DNA of 64,000 nucleotides, taken from Pseudolabrys taiwanensis. Its GTDB lineage: Bacteria; Pseudomonadota; Alphaproteobacteria; Rhizobiales; Xanthobacteraceae. A program made the position numbers and the translations under genes. This document shows positions 6,433 through 14,592 of the stretch, piece by piece (within the stretch, counting starts at the first letter, position 1; every line of letters starts with the position of its first letter). The stretch spans positions 806,001-870,000 of the forward strand of contig NZ_CP031417.1 in the NCBI RefSeq assembly GCF_003367395.1, read 5' to 3'. The notes below the pieces were generated by a model. The model was not told the DNA's origin. It ran no database searches and saw only the letters and a list, made by a program, of their open reading frames with translations.

Positions 6433-7395
6433 ATGCGTACATTCATTCGTCTGGCGGCTCTGCTGGTGCCGCTTGTGATCGCGAGCGCCGCGGGCGCGCA
6501 GAACTATCCGAACCGTGTCGTGAAGATGGTCGTGCCGTTCGGCGCGGGCGGACCGGCCGACGTCTATGCGCGCGTTCTGGCACAGTATCTGACCGAAGAG
6601 ACCAAGCAGTCTTTCGTGATCGAGAACCGTCCCGGCGCCGGCGCGGTGATCGGCACCGACGCCGTCGCCAAGGCGACGCCGGACGGCTACACGCTGCTGG
6701 TCATGTCGAACACGCACACCACCAACGAGTCCTTGCTGGCCAACAAGCCGTACCAGTTGATGCGCGACTTCGTGCCGGTGGCGACGATCAACTACTCGGA
6801 CTTGTTGATGGTGGTGAATCCCTCGGTCCCGGCCAAGACGGTGAAAGAGTTCATCGATCTGGCGAAGAAAGAGCCGGGTAAACTCAATTACGCCTCGTCC
6901 GGTCCGGGCACGCCGTATCACATGGCCGGCGAGCTGTTCAAAGCCATGAGCCACACCGACGTCGTGCACGTGCCGCACAAGGCGTCCGGCGACGCGCGCA
7001 ACAGCGTCGTCTCCGGCACCGTGCAGATGATGCTCGACGCCGTCACCACCATGAAGGCGCTTTCGGAAGGCGGCCAGGTGCGCGCGCTCGCCACCACCGG
7101 TGCCACCCGCAACCCGCTGACGCCCGACCTGCCGACGGTGGCGGAAACGGTCCCCGGTTACGAGGCCACCATCTGGCTCGGCGTGATGGCGCCAAAGGGC
7201 ACGCCGAAAGAGGTCATTGCGTACCTCAATGCCGCCATCAATAAGGTGATCAATCGCGACGACGTGAAAGCGGCGTGGTTGAAGCAGGGCGCGATTCCGC
7301 TGGTGAAGACGCCGGAGGAGTTCGATGCCTATCTGCGCAAGGATATCGAGAAGTGGGCCGAGGTCGTGAAGGTCTCGGGCGCGAAGGTGCAGTAA
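6433..7395 (+). CDS. Tripartite tricarboxylate transporter receptor (TctC/Bug family)
   Basis: A 320-residue extracytoplasmic receptor. The signal peptide MRTFIRLAALLVPLVIASAAGAQ precedes the mature start NYPNRVVKMVVPFGAGGPAD, the characteristic Bug/TctC opening. Further family features are IENRPGAGAVIGTDAVAKA, DGYTLLVMSNTH, GKLNYASSGPGTPYHMAGE and ALATTGATRNPLTPDLPTVAE. A strong GGGAGGA site precedes ATG 6433; the frame is open upstream but that part looks non-coding. No TctA/TctB permease lies nearby, as is usual for the many orphan Bug receptors. Ligand is probably a small carboxylate but cannot be read from sequence. Confidence 0.92.
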   Translation: MRTFIRLAALLVPLVIASAAGAQNYPNRVVKMVVPFGAGGPADVYARVLAQYLTEETKQSFVIENRPGAGAVIGTDAVAKATPDGYTLLVMSNTHTTNESLLANKPYQLMRDFVPVATINYSDLLMVVNPSVPAKTVKEFIDLAKKEPGKLNYASSGPGTPYHMAGELFKAMSHTDVVHVPHKASGDARNSVVSGTVQMMLDAVTTMKALSEGGQVRALATTGATRNPLTPDLPTVAETVPGYEATIWLGVMAPKGTPKEVIAYLNAAINKVINRDDVKAAWLKQGAIPLVKTPEEFDAYLRKDIEKWAEVVKVSGAKVQ

Positions 7396-7414
7396 GCGGA
7401 GGACGAGGGCGAGC

Positions 7415-8260
7415 GTGAAGGGCGTAGCAACAGTTCTGCTGGCGGTGGTGGCGATCGCCACCGTCGCGCTCGGCGCGTTCGCAATCGTCGATCGCATGAT
7501 GGCCGGCGAGCATGCGGCGGAGCGGCGCGCGCTGCTCGCGCGGCAAACCGAGTTGACCGGGCGCGCCCTTGCGCCCGGCTCGCCGCTCGCGTGCCTTGCC
7601 GGCGGCGCGGGGGAGACGGTCGGCAATGCCTGCGAGAAGGCGGTGTTTGCGGACGCCGCCTCGGCGTCGGCCGCTTTGTCCTTCACGGCGGCGCGGCTGC
7701 TGCTGTTGCAGGAGGCCGCACGGCTCGGCGATGCCGCTGTGACCACCGCTTTGACCGGCGATCGCCGGGCGATCGAACTCGATCGCTTCGGCCTCGCCGC
7801 GCAGGTGCTTGCGGACCGCGACGGCTGCACGCCGGAGCGTTGCGCCGCCTTCGCGCTGGTCGGCGAGACCGGTGCGATCAAGGCCAACATGAAGGCGCGC
7901 GTCTACGAACAATACGTCTCGCGCTATGCCGCCGAGTGGGGCCGTGCGCCGGCCGCCGCGGCAGCGCCGTCCCCAGGGCCGCAGGCCAGCCTGCCGCCAG
8001 TCATTCCTGTGACGCCGGACCCGGCTGCCATGGCCGCGGAGGGGGCACAGCCGCCGGCGGCCACCGGCCATCCCGTCGATCCGAAATGGGATTTCCCATC
8101 CTCGGATTCGATCCCCGCTGTCAGCATCATGAATTCCGAGCCGCCGCGTCCGAAGCTCAAGGAGGGAGCGGCGGCCCATACCGCAGCCGAGGGCGGCGCG
8201 CCGCCGGTGCCGCCGAAACGTCCACAGGCCCAGGCGCCAACCGCCACGCAGCCGCGCTAG
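7415..8260 (+). CDS. Membrane-anchored hypothetical protein with Pro/Ala-rich tail
   Basis: The 281-residue product starts at GTG 7415 after GGAGG, 19 bp downstream of the receptor gene, so the two may be co-transcribed. Residues 5-25 form a hydrophobic anchor (VATVLLAVVAIATVALGAFAI). The middle is helical and carries two cysteine pairs (CLAGGAGETVGNAC and CTPERC), suggesting disulfides and an extracytoplasmic location. From about residue 175 the sequence is Pro/Ala-rich and probably disordered. I recognise no family. Composition resembles other envelope proteins of this order. Confidence 0.7.
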   Translation: MKGVATVLLAVVAIATVALGAFAIVDRMMAGEHAAERRALLARQTELTGRALAPGSPLACLAGGAGETVGNACEKAVFADAASASAALSFTAARLLLLQEAARLGDAAVTTALTGDRRAIELDRFGLAAQVLADRDGCTPERCAAFALVGETGAIKANMKARVYEQYVSRYAAEWGRAPAAAAAPSPGPQASLPPVIPVTPDPAAMAAEGAQPPAATGHPVDPKWDFPSSDSIPAVSIMNSEPPRPKLKEGAAAHTAAEGGAPPVPPKRPQAQAPTATQPR

Positions 8261-8283
8261 TATCTTCACTCTCCGTTCGCCCC

Positions 8284-8398
8284 CGCGAAAGCGGGGCCCC
8301 GGCGCAAAATGCGTCGTTGCAGTGTGCTTCTGGTCCGCAAGGCGGCTTTCGCCGGCTTGCCCACAATAATTGGCGGACATCGGGTAAACCCGATGTCT
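8284..8398. repeat. Hairpin-bearing intergenic repeat
   Basis: Two inverted repeats lie in the 219-bp gap before the carboxylase gene. The first has CCCCGC, a GAAA tetraloop and GCGGGG near 8284-8299, a widespread repeat type in this order. The second is a perfect stem at 8377-8386 / 8389-8398 around GACATCGGGT/ACCCGATGTC. No T-tract follows, so either could be a repeat remnant or a weak terminator for the 7415 gene. Confidence 0.6.
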
Positions 8399-8479
8399 GC
8401 GTGCGGGAATGAACGGGATGTGTTTCAGCGTCCACCGATCACGCGCTAGTATTCAAGGACGTAACGCCGGACCCGCCTG

Positions 8480-10423
8480 ATGTTCTCATCCGTCCTGATT
8501 GCCAATCGCGGCGAGATCGCCTGCCGCATCGCCCGCACGGCCAAACGCCTGGGGCTGCGGACCATTGCCGTCTACTCGGAGGCCGACGCCAATGCATTGC
8601 ATGTCCGCGTCTGCGATGAGGCCTATGCGATCGGCCCGGCGGCGGCGGCGCAGAGCTATCTGGTGATCGAGAAGATCATAGCCGCCGCGCAAGGCGCCGG
8701 CGCCGACTGCATCCATCCCGGCTACGGCTTCCTGTCCGAGAACGCGGCCTTCTCCGAGGCCTGTGCGGCGGCCGGCATCGTCTTCGTCGGCCCGCCGCCG
8801 GGCGCGATCCGCGCCATGGGCCTCAAGGACCGCGCCAAGGCGCTGATGGAGCAGGCCGGCGTGCCGGTGGTGCCCGGCTTCCACGGTGACAAGCAGGACC
8901 CGGCGTTCCTCAAGCGCAAGGCCTATGAGATCGGCTATCCGGTGCTGATCAAGGCGGTGGCCGGCGGCGGCGGCAAAGGCATGCGGCGTGTCGAGCGTCA
9001 TGCCGATTTCGACGCCGCGCTCGAGGCGGCGCAACGCGAGGCGCAGTCGGCCTTCGGCGACGCGCGCGTGCTGATCGAGAAATACGTGACGAGCCCGCGG
9101 CACATCGAGGTGCAGGTCTTCGCCGACGCGCATGGCAACGCGATTCACCTCAATGAACGCGATTGCTCCTTGCAGCGCCGCCATCAGAAGGTGATCGAGG
9201 AAGCGCCGGCGCCGGGCATGAGCGCGGCGCTGCGCGCCAAGATGGGACAGGCGGCGACGGCCGCCGCGCTTGCCGTCGGCTATCGCGGCGCGGGCACGGT
9301 CGAGTTCATCGCCGACGGCACGGGTGGCCTCAAGGACGATGGCTTCTGGTTCATGGAGATGAACACGCGGCTTCAGGTCGAACATCCGGTGACGGAAGCG
9401 ATCACCGGTCTCGATCTCGTCGAATGGCAATTCCGCATCGCCGCCGGTGAACCGTTGCCGTTGGCGCAAGATCAGGTCGGCGTCGACGGCCACGCCGTGG
9501 AGGCGCGGCTCTATGCCGAGGACCCGGAACGCGGCTTCCTGCCGTCGACCGGCACACTCGTCGCGCTGCAATTCCCGCGCGGCCAAGGCCTCCGCATCGA
9601 CAGCGGCGTCGAAGCCGGCGACAGCGTGACGCCGTTCTACGATCCGATGATTGCCAAAGTGATCGCGCATGGCGCGACGCGCGACGAGGCGCTCGACAAG
9701 CTGGCCGACGCGCTCGAGCACACCGTCGTCGCCGGGCCCCGTAGCAATGCCGGCTTCCTGGCGGCGCTCGCGCGTGCCGACGACTTCCGCCAGGGCGCGT
9801 TCGACACGAGCTTCATCGATACGCATATGGGGTCGCTCGGCGCAGTGCCGCACGGTCTCGACCGCGCCGCCACGGCGCGTGGCGCGCAGGCCCTGCTGGC
9901 GAAGGAACGCGCCCGCTTCGCGGTGTCGGACCGGCCGGCCTCGCCCTGGGACGCGGGCGATGCCTTCCAATTGTCCGGCCCGCGCACGTTGTCATTGCCG
10001 GTGATCGCCGAAGGCGAAACCGTCACCGCGCATGTGGCTTACGAGGCGGATGGGCCGCGTGTCATGATCGGCGATGAAGCACCTGCGCGCGACGCCGAAA
10101 CGATCATGGCCGAGGACGCGGTCTATGTGCTGCGCGCCGGCCGCCAGACCAAAGTGACGTTGCGCGACCATGTGCTCGACGAAGGGGCCGATGGCGGCGG
10201 CGGCGGTCTCGTGCGTGCGCCGATGCACGGCAAGGTGCTGGCGGTTCTGGTGGAGAAGGGCGCGACCGTCACGCGCGGCCAACGTGTCGCCATCATCGAG
10301 GCCATGAAGATGGAGCATACGCTCACCGCGCCGATCGACGGTGTCGTGACCGACGTTTCGGCGCTAAGGGATGCGCAGGTCGCCGAAGGCGCCAAGATCT
10401 TAGTCATCGAAGCTCAAGCGTAA
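8480..10423 (+). CDS. Acyl-CoA carboxylase biotin carboxylase/BCCP subunit
   Basis: A 647-residue fused biotin carboxylase and biotin carrier protein, of the 3-methylcrotonyl/propionyl/acetyl-CoA carboxylase alpha type. The biotin carboxylase domain (1 to about 450) opens FSSVLIANRGEIACRI and has the ATP-grasp loop KAVAGGGGKGMR, EMNTRLQVEHPVTE and the catalytic RDCSLQRRHQKV region. A BT-like middle domain follows. The carrier domain at the C-terminus carries EAMKMEHTL, whose second lysine (the K in MKM) is biotinylated. Methylcrotonyl-CoA carboxylase alpha is the closest guess by architecture. The carboxyltransferase beta subunit is not in this window, so substrate is unsettled. Confidence 0.9.
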   Translation: MFSSVLIANRGEIACRIARTAKRLGLRTIAVYSEADANALHVRVCDEAYAIGPAAAAQSYLVIEKIIAAAQGAGADCIHPGYGFLSENAAFSEACAAAGIVFVGPPPGAIRAMGLKDRAKALMEQAGVPVVPGFHGDKQDPAFLKRKAYEIGYPVLIKAVAGGGGKGMRRVERHADFDAALEAAQREAQSAFGDARVLIEKYVTSPRHIEVQVFADAHGNAIHLNERDCSLQRRHQKVIEEAPAPGMSAALRAKMGQAATAAALAVGYRGAGTVEFIADGTGGLKDDGFWFMEMNTRLQVEHPVTEAITGLDLVEWQFRIAAGEPLPLAQDQVGVDGHAVEARLYAEDPERGFLPSTGTLVALQFPRGQGLRIDSGVEAGDSVTPFYDPMIAKVIAHGATRDEALDKLADALEHTVVAGPRSNAGFLAALARADDFRQGAFDTSFIDTHMGSLGAVPHGLDRAATARGAQALLAKERARFAVSDRPASPWDAGDAFQLSGPRTLSLPVIAEGETVTAHVAYEADGPRVMIGDEAPARDAETIMAEDAVYVLRAGRQTKVTLRDHVLDEGADGGGGGLVRAPMHGKVLAVLVEKGATVTRGQRVAIIEAMKMEHTLTAPIDGVVTDVSALRDAQVAEGAKILVIEAQA

Positions 10424-10434
10424 CTGGAACTGGA

Positions 10435-10872
10435 ATGCCGCTTCATCTCATCAAGCTCTGTGTCGGCTGCGACTCCGTCGCCGACCTCGAAGAGTGGATC
10501 AAGCTCAAGGCCAAGGAGAAGAAGCGGCGCGGCCAGAAGCCGGAGCACATCCATACGACACGCATGTATCCCAAGCGTGCGGACGAACTGACCGCCGGCG
10601 GCTCGCTCTACTGGGTGATCAAGGGCCAGATCACCTGCCGCGAGAAGATCCTCGACATCCGCCAGACCACGGGCAAGGACGGCATCAAGCGCTGCCAGGT
10701 CGTGCTCGACGGCAAGGTGACGTTGGTCGAGCCGCGACCGCGCCAGGCTTTCCAGGGCTGGCGCTACCTCGAGGACAAGGAAGCGCCGCGCGATCTCGCC
10801 CGCGCCGCGCCCGGCGCCGCCAGCATGCCTGAGGCAATGCGGCGGGAATTGCAGGAACTGGGGCTGCTTTAA
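10435..10872 (+). CDS. DUF1489-family protein
   Basis: The 145-residue product fits the DUF1489 family, a conserved alphaproteobacterial protein. It starts MPLHLIKLCVGCDSVADLEE, then HTTRMYPKRADELTAGGSLYWVIKG, the QITCREKILDIR segment, and RPRQAFQGWRYLEDKEAPRDL. The LIKLCVGCDS and GGSLYWVIKG blocks are characteristic. It starts 11 bp after the carboxylase stop, so co-transcription is likely, but no functional link is known. Function of the family is unknown. Confidence 0.88.
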   Translation: MPLHLIKLCVGCDSVADLEEWIKLKAKEKKRRGQKPEHIHTTRMYPKRADELTAGGSLYWVIKGQITCREKILDIRQTTGKDGIKRCQVVLDGKVTLVEPRPRQAFQGWRYLEDKEAPRDLARAAPGAASMPEAMRRELQELGLL

Positions 10873-10978
10873 CCGGCTGTCATCCGGGCGCCCCTGCCTT
10901 TGGCGAGCCCGGATCCAGTACGCAGTGATCTATTTTGCTAAGGCGTACGGGATCGCGCGCGGGCGATGACCGCGGCGG

Positions 10979-11830
10979 TCACACCCCCAGATTATCGATC
11001 AGCCGCGTCTTGCCGATCTTGGCCGCCACCAGGAGGCGGATCGGGCCGTCCTTCAGCGAGGCGATCGGTGCGAGCGTCACCGCGTGCCGCGCCTCCAGAT
11101 AATCGACCGCGAAGCCGGCGCGCGCGATCTCGGCGCGGCCTTCTTCCAGCACCATCTCGGACGGCTCGCCCTGCTTGATGCGCTGGGCGGCCGCCTTCAA
11201 CACGCGCGCCAGCACCGGCGCCACCGCGCGCTCTGCCGCCGACAGATAAGCGTTGCGCGAAGAGAGAGCGAGGCCATCCTTCTCGCGCACGGTCGGAATG
11301 CCGACGACTTTCACGGCCAAGTCGAGGTCCTTGGCCATCTGCGTGACGACCTGGAGCTGCTGATAGTCCTTCTGGCCGAACAACGCGACGTCGGGCTGAA
11401 CTTGGGTGAACAGCTTGGCGACGACGGTCGCCACGCCGCCGAAGAAATGCGGGCGGAATTTGTCTTCGAGGCCCGTGAGCGCCGCGCCCTCCGGCGCGAT
11501 CCGTGTGGCGAAGCCCTCCGGATACATCGCCTGGGGCGTTGGCGCCCAGACGACGTCGGCCTTGGCCTCGGCCAGGGCTTTGACGTCGGTGTCGAAGGTC
11601 CTGGGGTAGCTGCCGAAGTCCTCGTTGGGCGCGAACTGCGTCGGGTTGACGAAGATCGATACGACCACGCGATCGGCCCGCTTCCTGGCCTCCTTTACCA
11701 AGGTGAGGTGGCCCTGATGCAGCGCGCCCATGGTCGGCACGAGGGCAATGCGCTCGCCCTTGCGGCGGAAGGGCGACAGCGTCTTGCGCAGCACGGGGAC
11801 GGTGCGGGCGATGATCGGTCGTCGGGGCAT
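10979..11830 (-). CDS. panC: Pantothenate synthetase
   Basis: The 283-residue enzyme joins pantoate and beta-alanine with ATP to make pantothenate in the cytosol. The sequence shows [20 protein letters not shown] (the HIGH-like nucleotide motif), [28 protein letters not shown], and the KMSKS-like [13 protein letters not shown]. Length and motif spacing are normal for PanC. It is divergent from mipZ, with about 150 bp between starts, an arrangement often seen in Hyphomicrobiales. The panB partner is not in the window. Confidence 0.97.
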   Translation of the reverse strand: MPRRPIIARTVPVLRKTLSPFRRKGERIALVPTMGALHQGHLTLVKEARKRADRVVVSIFVNPTQFAPNEDFGSYPRTFDTDVKALAEAKADVVWAPTPQAMYPEGFATRIAPEGAALTGLEDKFRPHFFGGVATVVAKLFTQVQPDVALFGQKDYQQLQVVTQMAKDLDLAVKVVGIPTVREKDGLALSSRNAYLSAAERAVAPVLARVLKAAAQRIKQGEPSEMVLEEGRAEIARAGFAVDYLEARHAVTLAPIASLKDGPIRLLVAAKIGKTRLIDNLGV

Positions 11831-11979
11831 GGCGGTGGACCTGTCGGGCGGCTGTCACGAAAGCGGGCTAGCACCTAGCAAATGTGGTTAAGCCGGGCCA
11901 TGCGATTAATAGTTAAGCCGCGAGCAGCTTGACTAAAATGAACGGATAAATTGAAGATTGGGGATCGATCGAGGGCAAC

Positions 11980-12900
11980 ATGCTGGTCCAGGCGATCCAG
12001 GAGTCTCCGCAGTCCGCGCATGTCGTCGTGCTCGGAAACGAGAAGGGCGGCTCCGGTAAATCCACGACGGCCCTGCATATCGCGGTCGCGCTGCTCAAGG
12101 CGGGCCAGCGCGTGGCGACCATTGATCTCGACTCCCGCCAGAAGAGCTTCACCCATTACATCGAGAACCGAAAGGCGTGGGCCGAGCGGGCGGGGCTCCG
12201 CCTCGAACTGCCGACGCATTTCTGCATCGAGCGCGCCGACGGTCCGTCGGTCGAGGCCAACGAGGCGCGCGAGTTCGCCAGCTTCTCGCAGGCAATCGCC
12301 AAGATCGAGCACAGCCACGACGTCGTCGTCATCGATACGCCGGGCAGCGACAGCTACCTGATGCGCCTCGCGCATTCGATGGCCGATACGCTGGTGACGC
12401 CGCTCAACGATTCCTTCGTCGATTTCGACGTGCTGGGGACGCTGGATCAAACCGACTTCTCCGTCACCGGCGAAAGCCACTACGCCCGGATGGTGCGCGA
12501 GGCGCGCCGGCAACGCCGTCTGATCGACGGCCGGCTGCTCGACTGGATCGTGGTGCGCAACCGGCTGTCGCAGCTCGGTTCACGCAACAAGCGCCTGGTC
12601 GGCGAGGGCATCGGCGAACTGGCGCGGCGGATGGGCTTTCGCAGCGTCGACGGCTTCGCCGAACGCGTCGTCTTCCGTGAGTTCTTTCCGCGCGGCCTGA
12701 CCGCGCTGGACAACCTCGACGAGGCGACGCTGGGCACGCGGCCCAGCATGTCGCACGTGACCGCGCGCGAGGAAGTCATCGGGCTCCTCAACACGCTGCA
12801 TCTGCCGCTGTGCGAGAACGGCAAGCGCCGCGCCGCGGCCCGCGCCGAGTGGTACTCGGTCATGGATCAGCCGCTGCAGGTCCACGACGTGCTGGCGTAG
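11980..12900 (+). CDS. mipZ: MipZ, division-plane positioning ParA-like ATPase
   Basis: A 306-residue deviant-Walker ATPase. The Walker A is GNEKGGSGKSTTALHIA, then TIDLDSRQKSFTHYIENR, VIDTPGSDSYLMR and the NDSFVDFDVL segment, all typical of MipZ rather than plasmid ParA. In Caulobacter, MipZ forms bipolar gradients from ParB/parS and inhibits FtsZ, placing the division site at mid-cell. Its position next to panC supports the assignment. The upstream 100 bp is A/T-rich with three TTAA half-sites, but no exact CtrA box spacing. Confidence 0.95.
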   Translation: MLVQAIQESPQSAHVVVLGNEKGGSGKSTTALHIAVALLKAGQRVATIDLDSRQKSFTHYIENRKAWAERAGLRLELPTHFCIERADGPSVEANEAREFASFSQAIAKIEHSHDVVVIDTPGSDSYLMRLAHSMADTLVTPLNDSFVDFDVLGTLDQTDFSVTGESHYARMVREARRQRRLIDGRLLDWIVVRNRLSQLGSRNKRLVGEGIGELARRMGFRSVDGFAERVVFREFFPRGLTALDNLDEATLGTRPSMSHVTAREEVIGLLNTLHLPLCENGKRRAAARAEWYSVMDQPLQVHDVLA

Positions 12901-13039
12901 CCAAATACACAGCCTCTCACCGATTCCAGGGCCATTCCTCTTTCGAGGCTCGCGTGCTTTGCACGCTTGCACCTTGGGATGACGGGACAGGCGCCTTGCC
13001 GCGTCGCTGTTCGCACCCAATTCGGTGTACACTGCGTCC

Positions 13040-13741
13040 ATGCCGAAAGACCGAACCCAAACCCCGGCGCCGACCTCGTCGAAGCCTGAGATCGCCGCCT
13101 TCCTGGAGAAAGTGCGGGCGCTTGGGCCTGCAACGACGGCAGGCGGGCGCGGGCGGCTGATCTTCGCGCTCGATGCGACCATGAGTCGCCAGCCGACCTG
13201 GGATACCGCGTGCACTCTGCAGGCCGACATGTTCCGCGAGGCGGCATCCGTGGGCGGGCTCGACATCCAGCTCGTCTATTTCCGCGGCCTTGCCGAATGC
13301 GGCGCGTCCGCCTGGATCGCCGACAGCGGCAAGCTCGCCACTTTGATGTCGCGTATCGATTGCCGTGGCGGCCATACGCAAATCGGCAAGGTGCTCTCGC
13401 ATGCCCGCAAGGAGCACGCCGGCAAGCCGGTGCAGGCGCTGGTTTTCGTCGGCGACGCCATGGAGGAGAAGGTCGACGACCTCTGCGCCGCAGCCGGCGA
13501 ACTGGGCATGCTCGGCGTGCCGGTCTTCATGTTTCAGGAGGGGCACGACGCCGTTGCGGAGAACGCCTATCGCGAGATTGCGCGGCTGTCGCGCGGCGCC
13601 TATTGCCGTTTCGACGCCGGTGCCGCGCACGAACTCGGCGAACTGCTGCGCGCGGTGGCCGCTTACGCGGCGGGTGGTCGTAAGGCGCTGGCGGCACAAG
13701 GTTCGGCCACGGCGCGCAAGTTGCTGGCGCAGTTGAGCTGA
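13040..13741 (+). CDS. VWA-like protein with MIDAS-type motif
   Basis: A 233-residue protein with a von Willebrand A-like fold. Strand RLIFALDATMSRQPTWDTA contains a MIDAS-like DxTxS; threonine and aspartate ligands may come from GGHTQIGKVL and VFVGDAMEEK. The final strand is GVPVFMFQEG. No signal peptide or membrane span is present, so it should be cytosolic. The gene ends 3 bp before the J-protein gene at 13745, so the two are likely co-transcribed. A metal-dependent protein-binding role beside a chaperone-type gene is inferred. Confidence 0.85.
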   Translation: MPKDRTQTPAPTSSKPEIAAFLEKVRALGPATTAGGRGRLIFALDATMSRQPTWDTACTLQADMFREAASVGGLDIQLVYFRGLAECGASAWIADSGKLATLMSRIDCRGGHTQIGKVLSHARKEHAGKPVQALVFVGDAMEEKVDDLCAAAGELGMLGVPVFMFQEGHDAVAENAYREIARLSRGAYCRFDAGAAHELGELLRAVAAYAAGGRKALAAQGSATARKLLAQLS

Positions 13742-13744
13742 CAC

Positions 13745-14449
13745 ATGCCCGTTCTCGTTTTCGGTATTCTGGCGCTGGTGCTCGGCCTGTGGGTGCTCAA
13801 CGTCATCTCCAAGGTCGATCCCAAGCTTGCCGCGCGCGTGCTCAAGGCGAGCGGCGGCTTGGTGTCGCTCGGCCTTGCGGTCTTCCTCGGCCTACGTGGC
13901 GAAATCGGCGTCGCCCTTCCGCTGGGCGCGTTCGGGCTCGGCCTGCTGGGCTGGCTGCCGTTCGGCCCGGCCGGCTTTTCCCAGCGCACGCGGAAGAGCA
14001 GGGGGCAGACGTCGCGCGTGCGCTCGTCGTTCTTCGAGATGGAGCTCGATCACGACACGGGCGCCATGCGCGGCCGCGTGCTCGCGGGCAAGTATCAAGG
14101 CGTGACGCTGGAGGCGCTCGACGTCACGACGCTGCTTGGCCTGATGAGCGAGGTCGACGAAGAGAGCCGCGCGCTATTGATGGCGTATCTTGACCGCCGC
14201 GCGCCCGGCTGGCGTGAAAACGCGCAGGGTGACGCGGCAACGGGGCGCGGTCATGCTGCGTCCACCGGCAAAATGACCGAAGAGGAGGCCTATCAGATCC
14301 TTGGCTTGCAGGCCGGCGCGGGCGCGGACGCCATCGGCCGCGCGCACCGCGCGCTCATGAAGAAACTGCACCCTGATCAGGGAGGATCGACTTATCTCGC
14401 GGCCCGGGTCAATGAAGCCAAGGACGTCCTTCTTCGCCGCCATCGCTAA
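13745..14449 (+). CDS. Membrane-anchored C-terminal J-domain protein (Tim14-like)
   Basis: The 234-residue protein starts with a hydrophobic helix (VLVFGILALVLGLWVLNVI) and has more membrane segments around residues 38-75. A soluble linker follows. The C-terminal 60 residues are a short J-domain: EEEAYQILGLQAGAGADAI, then the helix with MKKLHPDQGGS (HPD triad) and YLAARVNEAKDVLL. The layout, membrane helix first and J-domain last with HPDxGGS and NEAKD, is that of mitochondrial Tim14/Pam18 and its alphaproteobacterial relatives. The J-domain should stimulate DnaK at the inner membrane. It sits in tandem with the VWA gene at 13040. Confidence 0.88.
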   Translation: MPVLVFGILALVLGLWVLNVISKVDPKLAARVLKASGGLVSLGLAVFLGLRGEIGVALPLGAFGLGLLGWLPFGPAGFSQRTRKSRGQTSRVRSSFFEMELDHDTGAMRGRVLAGKYQGVTLEALDVTTLLGLMSEVDEESRALLMAYLDRRAPGWRENAQGDAATGRGHAASTGKMTEEEAYQILGLQAGAGADAIGRAHRALMKKLHPDQGGSTYLAARVNEAKDVLLRRHR

Positions 14450-14592
14450 GCACTCCTGACGCAACTGTCATCAGGCTCCTGCTGCTTGGCGCCATTCCTG
14501 TTATCGATTCAGTTTGTTGTTTGCCCGCGATCTTGTCTCGAACTGGTTTCTGAATCGTCACCGGCGGGGCGGTGACGGCAACCAGTCGCGGG

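Noticed and set aside
11888..11916. CtrA boxes upstream of mipZ
   Set aside because: Three TTAA half-sites are present but none has the required 7-bp spacing.
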